Source: an uncultured Campylobacterales bacterium (GTDB lineage Bacteria; Campylobacterota; Campylobacteria; Campylobacterales; Sulfurimonadaceae). From it: DNA of 43,619 nucleotides. Each line of letters opens with the position of its first letter. Position 1 is the stretch's first letter. Under the pieces are notes generated by a model. It was not told the origin of the DNA. It saw only the letters and a program-made list of their open reading frames with translations, and did no database searches. Shown here in pieces: positions 19,854 through 28,415 of this stretch. The stretch lies in the NCBI GenBank assembly GCA_903892995.1, contig CAITKP010000084.1:1-43619 (forward strand). The letters run 5' to 3'. The translations under genes and the position numbers were made by a program.

Positions 19854-22201
19854 TCCATAGAACGATCTTCTACATCACTTGCAGTTTCTGGCGACTGAGA
19901 GCGTAGGTAGTAAGTAGATTTAAGCCCAAGCTTCCAAGCTAGCATATAGATATCATTGAGATATTTAGCACTTGCTTTATCGAGTGTTATAAAGATGTTA
20001 AGACTTTGACCTTGATCTATCCATTTTTGGCGGATAGCAGCTGCTTTAATAAGGATACGCTGGTCAAGTTCATAAGCTGATGTGTAATAGCTCCATGTCT
20101 CAGGAGAGAGCTTTGGAACAACCACTGGAATAAGTCCACTTAGGTTTTCTTCAAACCATTTGCGTTTAAACACAGGCTCTATCGCTTGAGTAGTTCCAGT
20201 GAGAATTGAAATAGAACTCGTTGGTGCAACGGCCATCAAATAACCGTTTCTAATTCCCTGCTCTTTTACTTTTTTACGAAGCTCATTCCACTCATATGTC
20301 GGTGCAAAAAGTCCGCCACGATCAACAAGATTTAGCACATCTGCATTTGCGTGGTCATGAGGCATAATTCCTTGACTCCATTTTGAACCAGCAAATTCTG
20401 GATATTTTCCTTTTTCAAGTGCTAAATCAGATGATGCAGAGATCGCATTGAAACTCACAGCTTCCATAATTTCATCTATCTTGTCAAAATGTTCTTGGCT
20501 TCCCCAGATAATTTTTTGCTCTGCTAACATTTGTGCTTCACCCATAACACCAAGACCGATTGAACGGCTTTTCATGTTTGTGCGTTTTACTTTTTCCATT
20601 GGATAGAAGTTAAGATCAATAACATTATCGAGTGCGCGAACAGCGATAGGAACAATTCTATCAATCTCCTCTTTTGTATTTATACGAGAGAGATTAACAG
20701 ATGCAAGATTACAAACGGCAGTCGCACCATTCACTTTTTCCTTCTCTACGATGTAGATCTTTTGTCCGCCAAGAGAATCAAGTGCTGTGACTTTGTTTGC
20801 AGGTTTTTCAATACCGCTATCAACTTTTACTAACTCATCTTCCTCATATGTTAAAAACTGGCCATCTTCAAATATGATTTTGATGAGATAATGGTTTGGC
20901 TCAGTATTTTGAAATATCTCAGTACAAAGATTTGAACTTCTGATAATTCCATAGTGATTGTTTGGATTTGCTCGGTTTGCATTATCTTTGAAACATAAAA
21001 ATGGTGAACCTGATTCAAAATAACTGAGTAGGATTTTTTTCCAAAGATCTTTTGCTTTTACTTTTTCTTTGATAATCGACTCATCTTGCTCTAACTCTAA
21101 ATAACGTTTTTCAAACTCATCTCCATACATGTTAGTAAGTTCTTTACAATCATAAGGGTCAAATAGAGTCCAGATTCCATCTTGTTCAACGCGCTTCATA
21201 TAAAGGTCATTGATCCAAAGTGCTGGAAAAAGATCATGTGCGCGACGACGCTCTTCACCTGAGTTTTTCTTTAGATCTAAGAAGTCATTTACATCGATAT
21301 GCCAAGGTTCTAAATAAACAGCAATAGCACCTTTTCTTGTTCCCAATTGATCAACTGCAATTGCAATATCATTTGTGATTTTTAGAAATGGTACAGTTCC
21401 ACCAGCGGCATTTTTATGTCCATCGATTGATGAACCCATTGAACGAACTTGTGTCCAATCCCAACCGATACCTCCACCAAATTTTGAAAGCATTGCCATC
21501 TCTTTATAAGAGTCAAATATCCCTTCGATATTATCTGGTGATGAACCAATATAACAAGAGCTTAGTTGGTGTCTTGTTGTACGAGCATTTGAAAGTGTTG
21601 GTGTTGCAAGCATAACTTGAAATTGTGAGATCATATCATAAAACTTGATTGCCCACTCATGCTTATCTTGCTCATTTTGTGCCAAAAACATAGATATTGC
21701 CATAAACATATGTTGTGGCAATTCAATAGGATCGTTTTTTCTATCTTTGATAAGATATCTGTCATAAAGAGTTTTTATTCCAAGATAGTTGAACTCTAAA
21801 TCGCGTTCAGGTACAAGATGTTTTTCTAATCTTTCTAGGTCATACATATCTTTGAGACCTTTTAAAATGCGCCCCTCATCTTCGCCACGTTCTAAATATT
21901 TTGCTAGTGATCCATATCCTGTAAACCCGTTTACTTGGTGGTATAGGTTAAATAAAAAAAGACGTGCTGCAACAAATGTCCAATTTGGTGCATCGATGTC
22001 GATCTTATCTACAGCTGTTTTGATAAGAGTTTTTTGTATCTCTTGTGAACTAATACCATCTCGAAATTGGATTTGCGCATCTACTTCAAGTTCACTTTGA
22101 GATACATTGTCTAAGCCTTTGACGGCAGCTGATGTATATTTTTGAATTTTTGTTATATCTAATGGTTCTGTTCTACCATTTCTTTTAATAACCGTAATCA
22201 T
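19835..22201 (-). CDS. nrdA: Ribonucleoside-diphosphate reductase, alpha subunit
   Basis: A 788-aa catalytic subunit that reduces NDPs to dNDPs with NrdB. An N-terminal ATP cone (VIKRNGRTEPLDITKIQKY) is followed by the catalytic barrel with SSCYIGS, the NLCTEIF region and CNLASVNLSRI, and YLMAVAPTSSIS. The redox tail ends MECVGCQ (CxxC). A segment of about 60 residues between SSNLCTEIF and CNLASVNL is longer than in E. coli, but similar inserts occur in relatives, so it is not an intein. It lies downstream of purB. Confidence 0.96.
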   Translation of the reverse strand: MITVIKRNGRTEPLDITKIQKYTSAAVKGLDNVSQSELEVDAQIQFRDGISSQEIQKTLIKTAVDKIDIDAPNWTFVAARLFLFNLYHQVNGFTGYGSLAKYLERGEDEGRILKGLKDMYDLERLEKHLVPERDLEFNYLGIKTLYDRYLIKDRKNDPIELPQHMFMAISMFLAQNEQDKHEWAIKFYDMISQFQVMLATPTLSNARTTRHQLSSCYIGSSPDNIEGIFDSYKEMAMLSKFGGGIGWDWTQVRSMGSSIDGHKNAAGGTVPFLKITNDIAIAVDQLGTRKGAIAVYLEPWHIDVNDFLDLKKNSGEERRRAHDLFPALWINDLYMKRVEQDGIWTLFDPYDCKELTNMYGDEFEKRYLELEQDESIIKEKVKAKDLWKKILLSYFESGSPFLCFKDNANRANPNNHYGIIRSSNLCTEIFQNTEPNHYLIKIIFEDGQFLTYEEDELVKVDSGIEKPANKVTALDSLGGQKIYIVEKEKVNGATAVCNLASVNLSRINTKEEIDRIVPIAVRALDNVIDLNFYPMEKVKRTNMKSRSIGLGVMGEAQMLAEQKIIWGSQEHFDKIDEIMEAVSFNAISASSDLALEKGKYPEFAGSKWSQGIMPHDHANADVLNLVDRGGLFAPTYEWNELRKKVKEQGIRNGYLMAVAPTSSISILTGTTQAIEPVFKRKWFEENLSGLIPVVVPKLSPETWSYYTSAYELDQRILIKAAAIRQKWIDQGQSLNIFITLDKASAKYLNDIYMLAWKLGLKSTYYLRSQSPETASDVEDRSMECVGCQ

Positions 22202-22231
22202 AAATTATCCTAACTTTATAAATTTTTATTG

Positions 22232-23563
22232 TTAATCTTTGAAAACTCTGGTAAATATTTTATCTACGTTTTTTGTATAGTAAGAGTAGTCAAAACACTC
22301 TCTTATTTGTTCGGCACTTAAAGAGTTACCCAACTCTTCATCTGCTAAAAGATGGTTTAGATACAAGCTTTCACCCGCTTCATTTGTAGTAGGTTTGCCT
22401 TGTTGAATCTCTTCCCAAACTTTCATAGCGTTGCGTTGAACTATTTTGTATGCATCTTCGCGAGATACACCTTTGAGTGGTAGTTCAAGAAGAACTCGCT
22501 GAGAAAAGACAAGTCCACCAGTAAGATTGAGATTTTTCATCATATTTTCTGGATAGACAGTTAGATTTGCTATAACACTGTTCATACGGTGAAGCATAAA
22601 ATCAGAAGTTATAAATGAATCTGGAAGCCAAAAACGCTCAGTCGATGAGTGAGAAATATCACGCTCATGCCATAACGCAACGTTTTCCATCGCAGGCATA
22701 GCATATGCACGGATCATACGCGCTAGTCCTGTTATATTTTCTGTTAGGATAGGGTTGCGTTTATGTGGCATTGCAGATGAGCCTTTTTGCCCTTTTGCAA
22801 AATACTCTTCACACTCATAAACCTCTGTACGTTGCCAGTGACGTACCTGTACTGCAAACTTCTCAATAGAACTAGCCATAAGTGCTAGCGATGTTGCAAG
22901 ACGAGCATATCTATCACGTTGAATAACTTGGTTAGATGCAGGTGCAGGTTTAAGCCCTAACTCTTTACATGTAAGTTCTTCAAGTTCTAAGGGAGCGTGA
23001 GCAAAGTTACCCATCGCACCGCTTACTTGACCGACACTTATAACATCAAGTGTTTGTTGCAGGTTTTCTAAATGGCGTGCCATCTCATCATACCAAACTG
23101 CTAACACAAGACCAAATGTTATAGGCTCGCCATGGATTCCATGAGAGCGTCCGACCATTAAAGTCATCTTATGTTCCATCGCTCTTTTTTTGATAGATTC
23201 CATAAGCATTTTAACATCTTCGATGATCAGTTCTAAAGAGGATTTCATTTGAAGTGCGACTGCAGTATCTACTGTATCGGAGCTTGTCATTCCATAATGG
23301 AACCATCTGCTCTCTTCTCCAAGAGTTTCAGAAACACTTGTTGTAAATGCTATTAAGTCATGTCTAGTAATGGCTTCGATCTCATCAATTCTTTGAATAT
23401 CAAAGCCTGCATTTTTTACTATTTTGTCTGCATCTTCTTGTGGAATCTTTCCAAGTTTAGCCCAAGCTTTTACGGCTGCTTTTTCTACATCTAGCCATGC
23501 TTGATATTTTGCTTGCATTGTCCATTTGGAACTCATCTCTTCTCGTGCGTATCGCTCTACCAT
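22232..23563 (-). CDS. purB: Adenylosuccinate lyase
   Basis: A 443-aa fumarase/aspartase-superfamily enzyme that cleaves SAICAR and adenylosuccinate in purine synthesis. The signature loop GSSAMPHKRNPI is present, along with MTSSDTVDTA and GRSHGIHGEPITFG with the catalytic His. The start is taken as the ATG at 23563 because AAGGTGGG lies 7 bases upstream; the in-frame GTG at 23572 is inside that ribosome site. It probably leads the operon purB-nrdA-hypothetical, linking two nucleotide pathways. It carries one exact TTACATGTAA (LTCK). Confidence 0.95.
   Translation of the reverse strand: MVERYAREEMSSKWTMQAKYQAWLDVEKAAVKAWAKLGKIPQEDADKIVKNAGFDIQRIDEIEAITRHDLIAFTTSVSETLGEESRWFHYGMTSSDTVDTAVALQMKSSLELIIEDVKMLMESIKKRAMEHKMTLMVGRSHGIHGEPITFGLVLAVWYDEMARHLENLQQTLDVISVGQVSGAMGNFAHAPLELEELTCKELGLKPAPASNQVIQRDRYARLATSLALMASSIEKFAVQVRHWQRTEVYECEEYFAKGQKGSSAMPHKRNPILTENITGLARMIRAYAMPAMENVALWHERDISHSSTERFWLPDSFITSDFMLHRMNSVIANLTVYPENMMKNLNLTGGLVFSQRVLLELPLKGVSREDAYKIVQRNAMKVWEEIQQGKPTTNEAGESLYLNHLLADEELGNSLSAEQIRECFDYSYYTKNVDKIFTRVFKD
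22965..22974. repeat. TTACATGTAA copy
   Basis: In purB, reading L-T-C-K. Confidence 0.95.
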
Positions 23564-23645
23564 GTAACCCACCTTATTTATGTTAAAATCTCGAAAATTA
23601 TAAGTTATTTATGTTACCCGACATTGACTTTTAAAGGGATTAATT

Positions 23646-24575
23646 TTGCCATTTGTCATAAAAAAATTTCATCTTCAAGAGAAAAAAAAAGCATTTTTAT
23701 TTTTGATGAGAGAGCTAGGGCTTTCTCAAAGTGAAGCACAAAAATTTATAGCGAGAAAAAGAGTTTTTGCAAATGGAGAGCTTGTTGAGAAAGATAAAGA
23801 TGAGATAAGTGGGGATATAGAGTTTATTACATTTGAACCAATTACAAGAGGATTAAAGCCTACTTTTGAGACAGAGGAATTTGTTCTTTTTGATAAACCA
23901 ACAGGCGTTCTCATCCATCCTCAAAATCGTTATACTCCATACTCACTTATTGATGAAGTGAAATATCAATTCGGTATGAATGCAAATATTACTCACCGTA
24001 TTGATATGGAAACAAGCGGGCTTGTGTTATGTGCAAAAAATAAAGAGAGTGAACGAGATATAAAAATGATGTTTCAAGAAAGAGATATGCAAAAAAAATA
24101 TCTCGCTTTAGTTCGCGGTGAGTTTAAAAATGAACTTACATGTAAGGACCCTTTGAAAGTCAATAAAGATGAGAACTCAGGGGTACTTCGTTCTATTGTT
24201 AGAGTAGATCAAATGGGTAAACATTCTGAGACATTCTTTATGCCTCTTGAGTATTTTAGTGATCTTGATATGACACTAGTTGCGTGTTACCCACATACTG
24301 GAAGACAGCATCAAATTAGAGTACATTTGCTTCACGTGAAACATCCTATCGTGGGTGATCCACTTTATGGTGTTGATGAATGGGTTACTACAAAATATTT
24401 GGATAGACAACTTTCAATGGAAGAGCGTTTAAAACATACAGGAGCATCAAGATTACTTTTGCATGCGGATGAACTTGTTTTTGAGTATAAAAATATAGAG
24501 TATCGAGTAAAAAGCAGTATGAATTTTTTAGATGAGATATTGCAATCCGTTTCACGTGAAACAGATCAAGTGTGA
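23646..24575 (+). CDS. RluA-family rRNA/tRNA pseudouridine synthase
   Basis: A 309-aa pseudouridine synthase. An S4-like RNA-binding part (residues about 15-65, LSQSEAQKFIARKRV) is followed by the catalytic domain with the nucleophile Asp120 in HRIDMETSGL. ALVRGEF and PHTGRQHQIRVHLLHVKHPIVGDPLYG are typical of RluA/C/D. Which uridines it modifies is unknown. The start is TTG at 23646 after AAAGGG. The coding sequence carries two parS-like sites, one inside the conserved LLHVKHP segment and one in the last nine codons. Confidence 0.9.
   Translation: MPFVIKKFHLQEKKKAFLFLMRELGLSQSEAQKFIARKRVFANGELVEKDKDEISGDIEFITFEPITRGLKPTFETEEFVLFDKPTGVLIHPQNRYTPYSLIDEVKYQFGMNANITHRIDMETSGLVLCAKNKESERDIKMMFQERDMQKKYLALVRGEFKNELTCKDPLKVNKDENSGVLRSIVRVDQMGKHSETFFMPLEYFSDLDMTLVACYPHTGRQHQIRVHLLHVKHPIVGDPLYGVDEWVTTKYLDRQLSMEERLKHTGASRLLLHADELVFEYKNIEYRVKSSMNFLDEILQSVSRETDQV
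24136..24145. repeat. TTACATGTAA copy
   Basis: 12-bp form in the pseudouridine synthase gene, reading L-T-C-K. Confidence 0.95.
24328..24343. promoter_or_regulatory. parS centromere-like site 1 (ParB binding)
   Basis: TGCTTCACGTGAAACA matches the universal bacterial parS TGTTTCACGTGAAACA at 15 of 16 positions. It lies inside the pseudouridine synthase gene, about 6.6 kb from dnaA. ParB (Spo0J) would bind and spread from here. Confidence 0.8.
24548..24563. promoter_or_regulatory. parS centromere-like site 2 (ParB binding)
   Basis: CGTTTCACGTGAAACA matches parS at 15 of 16 positions with a perfect 14-bp palindromic core. It overlaps the codons for S-V-S-R-E-T at the C-terminus of the pseudouridine synthase. 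It is 220 bp from site 1. Confidence 0.85.
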
Positions 24576-24684
24576 ATAAAAGAGTAGAAAAAAGCCGTTA
24601 TTTCGAAATTATATTTATAATGAATGTGAATAACTTTTTTTATCATAATTCACACTCTCTATTTTTGAGAAAAAGATGAAAAAT

Positions 24685-24699
24685 TCCCTATTTTAGGGA
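24685..24699 (+). terminator. Weak hairpin downstream of the pseudouridine synthase
   Basis: TCCCTA and TAGGGA are separated by TTT and followed by TGTTATTGTTTG. The stem is 6 bp. It may act as a terminator for the rightward gene. The U-tract is broken. Confidence 0.35.
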
Positions 24700-24754
24700 T
24701 GTTATTGTTTGTGAGTCAAACGAGTATTAAGAGTAAATTTATATAAAATTAACC

Positions 24755-24764
24755 TTACATGTAA
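24755..24764. repeat. TTACATGTAA copy
   Basis: In the third DnaA-box spacer. Confidence 0.95.
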
Positions 24765-24936
24765 AAGATTCTTAGTATTTTTATACGATTTTATTCACCA
24801 TTTAGAACACAGTGTGAAATCTACACGTTTGCATGAAAAAAAGGTGCTTTTTCAAAAATTAAATTTTTTTAAGTGTGAAATGAGGGAGTAAACTATTTTT
24901 GTTTTCTATAAGAATTGTATGCTACTATTACGAGCA

Positions 24937-24967
24937 TAAACGGTCTCCCTGGAGTGTTGACCGTTTA
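24937..24967 (-). terminator. Strong hairpin after the small membrane protein gene
   Basis: TAAACGGTC (24937-24945) pairs perfectly with GACCGTTTA (24959-24967) around a 13-base loop that itself contains CTCC...GGAG. It begins 4 bases after the small ORF stop on the minus strand. No U-run follows, so it could be an RNA-stabilising or protein-binding hairpin instead. Confidence 0.5.
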
Positions 24968-24971
24968 CCTT

Positions 24972-25085
24972 TTACTTGTCGTTTTTAAGGGCGACATAGA
25001 TGAAACTACCTACACCGATACCAACTACTAATACTATAAATATTACTTGTACAATATCTGCTGATGTTAATCCGACTTCTTGCAT
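24972..25085 (-). CDS. Small single-pass membrane protein (37 aa)
   Basis: This is a short ORF of 37 residues with start ATG at 25085 preceded by AAAGGATAAAGT, a good ribosome site. The sequence begins MQEVGLTSADIVQ. A hydrophobic stretch of about 20 residues rich in Val/Ile/Gly follows, and the protein ends with a short basic tail (ALKNDK), so it should span the inner membrane with the C-terminus in the cytoplasm. It lies 30 bases downstream of rlmN and is followed by a perfect 9-bp hairpin. I do not recognise the family; small subunits of membrane complexes look like this. Confidence 0.6.
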   Translation of the reverse strand: MQEVGLTSADIVQVIFIVLVVGIGVGSFIYVALKNDK

Positions 25086-25115
25086 ACTTTATCCTTTATA
25101 ATAAAGAGTGACCCT

Positions 25116-26192
25116 TTATTTGAGTTGGTTGAGTTCTTTCTCTTTAAGTTGTCCGCATGCAGCACTTATATCGATCCCTTTTGAATCTCGGATTGTACAT
25201 AAAAGTCCATGATTTACAAGATGTTCTTGAAATTTCACCATACTTTCACGTGTTGGTCGTTCATATGAACTTTCCTCATAAGGATTAAAATAGATGAGAT
25301 TTACCTTCGCTTTTATGCCACTGAGCAGTTTTACCAACTTCTTGGCGGAAACTATATCATCATTTTTATTTGCTATTACGAGATACTCAAACATAACACG
25401 TTTTCGAGTATCAATTGGAAATCTTTTGACTGCTTCTATAATAGAGTTTATGTTATGTGCTTTATTCATTGGAATAAGTTCTGTTCTTAGCTCATCATCA
25501 ACAGCATGCAAAGAGATAGCAATATGAACACCCAAATCCATCTTTCCAAGTTTGTCAATTTTGTTGCTAAGTCCACTCGTAGAAACTGTTTGACGCTTTC
25601 CAGAGATAGCTAAGCCCTCTTCATCTTGAAATATCTTAATTGCTTTTGTTAGATTATCAAGATTATCAAGTGGCTCACCCATTCCCATATAAACTATATT
25701 TACTCTGCGATTATGAGCATGGTTATTATCTTTTTTGACCGCTAAAACTTGGGCGACGATTTCACCAGCTGTTAAATCTCTTGTAAAGCCACCTTTTGCT
25801 GTAAGACAAAAACTACATCCTACTTTACATCCAACCTGACTTGAAACACAGATTGTGTATTTTGCTTCTTGAACAAGTTTTCCATCTTCAAAAATATCAT
25901 CTTTCATTTTTAGCCAGACTGTTTCCATAGTCTTTCCATCTTGAAGCTCAAAAAGATATTTTATCGTTCCGTCTGTTGAGATCTCTTTTCTAGCTATTTT
26001 GAGTGGATTGATAATGTAGTTTTGTGACAACTCTTCACGTAAGGCTTTTGGGATATTTTGCATCTCATCAAAGCCATCAACATAATTATGATAAATCCAT
26101 CCAAAGATCTGTTTTGCGCGGAAAGAGGGCTTGATCTTTTGTGAGAGTTCCTCTTTTGTGAAATCAAGAAGTGAGGGTTTTAATAGATTCAT
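25116..26192 (-). CDS. rlmN: Dual-specificity RNA methyltransferase RlmN
   Basis: A 358-aa radical-SAM enzyme that methylates C2 of A2503 in 23S rRNA and A37 of some tRNAs. The CxxxCxxC cluster is at Cys122, Cys126 and Cys129 ([12 protein letters not shown]). [12 protein letters not shown] is the SAM-binding segment, and the methyl-carrying cysteine is expected in ISAACGQL near the C-terminus. Length is normal. The start overlaps the upstream phosphorylase stop by 4 bases, so it is coupled in the hisF operon. Confidence 0.96.
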   Translation of the reverse strand: MNLLKPSLLDFTKEELSQKIKPSFRAKQIFGWIYHNYVDGFDEMQNIPKALREELSQNYIINPLKIARKEISTDGTIKYLFELQDGKTMETVWLKMKDDIFEDGKLVQEAKYTICVSSQVGCKVGCSFCLTAKGGFTRDLTAGEIVAQVLAVKKDNNHAHNRRVNIVYMGMGEPLDNLDNLTKAIKIFQDEEGLAISGKRQTVSTSGLSNKIDKLGKMDLGVHIAISLHAVDDELRTELIPMNKAHNINSIIEAVKRFPIDTRKRVMFEYLVIANKNDDIVSAKKLVKLLSGIKAKVNLIYFNPYEESSYERPTRESMVKFQEHLVNHGLLCTIRDSKGIDISAACGQLKEKELNQLK

Positions 26193-26731
26193 TTTTTCGT
26201 TAGTTCCTCTACTCTTTTCTTTACATGTAAGGCTAAAAGCTCTTTTGCTTTTTCATGGTTTTTTATAAAATCTTCGTGAGCGTTTTTGTTAGTATAGTTA
26301 GTGATACAAAACACCCCGCCAGCTGGTATATTGAACTCTTGTGCAACTTTTAAAACTGCAAAAAACTCCATATTTTCTATGCCTATTCCTAGTTTTAAGA
26401 ACTTTTTTGCCAACTCTTCATTTGTGGTGATATAGTTGGAAGAGTTGATTATCATCTCTTGTTTGTTATCGGTGTTAGTTGAGATTACATTGTCTAAAGG
26501 AGTGTAAGCGTCATCGTTTAAAAAAGCTAACTCTATGTTTGCAGCTGTTTTAGATTCTACAATATCAAAAATATTTTTTTCTCCATAACTTCCAGCCGTT
26601 CCAACGAAAAGCAGAAATTCTGGTTTATCAAAAAGACAAAGTCTTGTAAGATTGATACTGCACTCGATCAATCCAACTCCCATAGGTGTTGCAAAGTCAA
26701 AAGTTTCATTGTTTCCAGCACAAATAATCAT
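26189..26731 (-). CDS. Purine-nucleoside-phosphorylase-like protein (short)
   Basis: A 180-aa member of the PNP/MTA-nucleosidase-like superfamily. FVGTAGSYG is the phosphate/ribose loop and [15 protein letters not shown] the Met-Glu ribose-binding motif (ENMEFFA). It is shorter than the usual 230-240 residues, mainly at the N-terminus, where the usual G-x-G phosphate loop is replaced by MGVGLIE. Substrate and activity are uncertain. It overlaps hisF and rlmN by 4 bases each (ATGA). It carries one exact TTACATGTAA (LHV). Confidence 0.75.
   Translation of the reverse strand: MIICAGNNETFDFATPMGVGLIECSINLTRLCLFDKPEFLLFVGTAGSYGEKNIFDIVESKTAANIELAFLNDDAYTPLDNVISTNTDNKQEMIINSSNYITTNEELAKKFLKLGIGIENMEFFAVLKVAQEFNIPAGGVFCITNYTNKNAHEDFIKNHEKAKELLALHVKKRVEELTKK
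26221..26230. repeat. TTACATGTAA copy
   Basis: In the phosphorylase-like gene, reading L-H-V. Confidence 0.95.
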
Positions 26732-27486
26732 AAACGTACCGGAATATTATTTGCATAAAGATAGTGTTTTAAATCCATGATATCTATCTCTTTGTAGTGA
26801 AAAATACTCGCAGCAAGTGCCGCATCAGCGCCGTGTTCAAATGCCTCTTTGATATGCTCCATCGTTCCAGCACCACCACTGGCAATAACTGGAACATTGA
26901 CAGCTTTACTGATCTGTTCTGTAATAGAGAGTTCGAAGCCAGCTTTTGTGCCATCTGTATCCATAGAAGTTAAAAGTATCTCTCCTGAACCTCTATCAAC
27001 GACCTCTTTTGCCCATTCAACAGCGTCTTTTTTAGTATCTACACGCCCACCGTTTAAGAATACATGATATTTTTGACCTATCTTTTTCACATCAATCGCT
27101 GTGACGATGCATTGCGCACCAAATCTTTTTGCACCTTCATCGATAAGCTCTGGGCGTTGTACAGCTGCTGAATTTACACTGACTTTATCACATCCTACAT
27201 TTAAAAGTTTGTAGATATCATCGAGTTTGCGAATCCCGCCACCAACTGTTAGGGGAATAAATATTTCACGGGCGACTTGCGCTACGATATCGACGATAGT
27301 GTCACGATTGTCGCTAGAGGCGGTAATGTCCAAAAATGTGAGTTCGTCTGCACCCTCTTCGTTATAGCGACGAGCTACTTCCACAGGGTCTCCAGCGTCT
27401 TTTAAACCAACGAAGTTTACGCCTTTAACGACGCGTCCATTTTTAACATCAAGACAAGGGATGATACGTTTTGCGAAGTAGTCCAT
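26728..27486 (-). CDS. hisF: Imidazole glycerol phosphate synthase, cyclase subunit
   Basis: A 252-aa TIM-barrel enzyme that, with HisH, makes imidazole glycerol phosphate and AICAR in histidine synthesis. Catalytic Asp13 lies in [15 protein letters not shown] and the second Asp in IVTAIDVKK (about 132). Phosphate-binding GGGIR and IASGGAG are present. It is first in the leftward operon hisF-phosphorylase-rlmN. HisH is not in this window. Confidence 0.97.
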   Translation of the reverse strand: MDYFAKRIIPCLDVKNGRVVKGVNFVGLKDAGDPVEVARRYNEEGADELTFLDITASSDNRDTIVDIVAQVAREIFIPLTVGGGIRKLDDIYKLLNVGCDKVSVNSAAVQRPELIDEGAKRFGAQCIVTAIDVKKIGQKYHVFLNGGRVDTKKDAVEWAKEVVDRGSGEILLTSMDTDGTKAGFELSITEQISKAVNVPVIASGGAGTMEHIKEAFEHGADAALAASIFHYKEIDIMDLKHYLYANNIPVRL

Positions 27487-27632
27487 AGAAGTTTTCTCTC
27501 TTTTATAAGTGCGGTATTTTAGCCATATTAATCTTATGAGCAGATATAAATAGATAGATTGTAGAGCTAGCTTAAAACATAAGAAAGGTTTTATTATCTC
27601 TTTATAAGACTAATTAATGTAAACTACCCGCC

Positions 27633-28406
27633 ATGAATAACGAACGTGTAGAAGCCAAGAAAAAATATGGTCAGAACTTTTTAAAAGATGAGAGCGTTCT
27701 AAGAAAAATCGTCGAAGCGATGCCCAAGAGTGACAATAAAATTGTCGAGATTGGACCTGGCTTAGGTGATTTAACTAAATTTTTAGTTAAGGTCAAAAGT
27801 GTAGAAGCTTTTGAGGTCGATACCGATTTATGTAAGAGACTCAATATCACATTTAAAGATGAGATCGCTACCAAGCGACTCCACATCCACTGTGGAGATG
27901 TTTTAGAAGCTTGGCAGAGTACGCTTGTTGATGAGCCTTATGATTTAGTGGCGAATCTGCCCTATTATATTGCTACAAACATCATATTAAAAGCACTCGC
28001 AGATCCTATGTGTAAGTCTCTTTTAGTTATGGTTCAGCTTGAAGTCGCACAAAAATTTGCGGCTGAAACTGGAGATAAAGTTTTTAGTGGTTTAAGCGTT
28101 ATAACGCAGAGTGTTGGGACTGCTTCCATCGTCATTGATGTTCCTCCAACTGCGTTTGATCCTATGCCAAAAGTGGATTCTGCTGTTATGCTTATACAAA
28201 AACATAGCGATAGAAGCGATAAAGCGTTTGAAGATATGTTAAAAGTTGCCTTTGCGCAGCCAAGAAAAACACTACTTAAAAACCTTTCATCACACTATGA
28301 CAAGACAAAACTTTTAGAGATTTTTGAACAATTAGATCTCTCTTTAACTATTCGGCCTCATCAACTTCACACTACGGACTATCACCAACTCTATAAAAAA
28401 ATATAA
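27633..28406 (+). CDS. rsmA: 16S rRNA dimethyladenosine transferase RsmA (KsgA)
   Basis: A 257-aa methyltransferase that dimethylates A1518 and A1519 of 16S rRNA late in 30S assembly. GQNFLKD near the N-terminus, the SAM motif VEIGPGLGDLT and the adenosine motif NLPYYIATNI are present. The C-terminal RNA-binding part contains PRKTLLKNL. It leads the compact rightward operon rsmA-rnj-folE-fliI. Confidence 0.96.
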   Translation: MNNERVEAKKKYGQNFLKDESVLRKIVEAMPKSDNKIVEIGPGLGDLTKFLVKVKSVEAFEVDTDLCKRLNITFKDEIATKRLHIHCGDVLEAWQSTLVDEPYDLVANLPYYIATNIILKALADPMCKSLLVMVQLEVAQKFAAETGDKVFSGLSVITQSVGTASIVIDVPPTAFDPMPKVDSAVMLIQKHSDRSDKAFEDMLKVAFAQPRKTLLKNLSSHYDKTKLLEIFEQLDLSLTIRPHQLHTTDYHQLYKKI

Positions 28407-28415
28407 GGAGTTTGG

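Larger units (their letters stand above)
24571..24882. promoter_or_regulatory. Third cluster of DnaA-box-like sites
   Basis: Sites seen: TGTGAATAA at 24571-24579 (overlapping the synthase stop) and 24625-24633, TAATTCACA at 24646-24654, TTATTCACC at 24791-24799, TGTGAAATC at 24813-24821 and TGTGAAATG at 24874-24882. They are in both orientations across about 310 bp of AT-rich sequence about 7 kb from dnaA and beside parS. This may be a DnaA-titrating or reactivating locus (datA/DARS-like) or an origin accessory. Function is inferred from box content only. Confidence 0.55.
24576..24971. other. 396-nt intergenic region
   Basis: This spacer lies between the rightward pseudouridine synthase and the leftward small membrane protein. 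It holds the DnaA-box-like sites, one exact TTACATGTAA (24755-24764), a small hairpin TCCCTA/TAGGGA at 24685-24699 that may end the synthase transcript, and a stronger hairpin at 24937-24967. I see no tRNA, 4.5S or 6S RNA signature and no further ORF with a ribosome site. Confidence 0.6.

Noticed and set aside
20680-20960. Possible intein or insertion within NrdA between the NLCTEIF and CNLASVNL segments
   Set aside because: The segment lacks splice-junction motifs and resembles an insert normal for Campylobacterota NrdA.
23564-23572. GTG start of purB
   Set aside because: The GTG is part of the AAGGTGGG ribosome site for the ATG at 23563.
25243-25257. parS-like half site ACTTTCACGTGTTGG in rlmN
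   Set aside because: Only one half matches; the right half lacks GAAACA.
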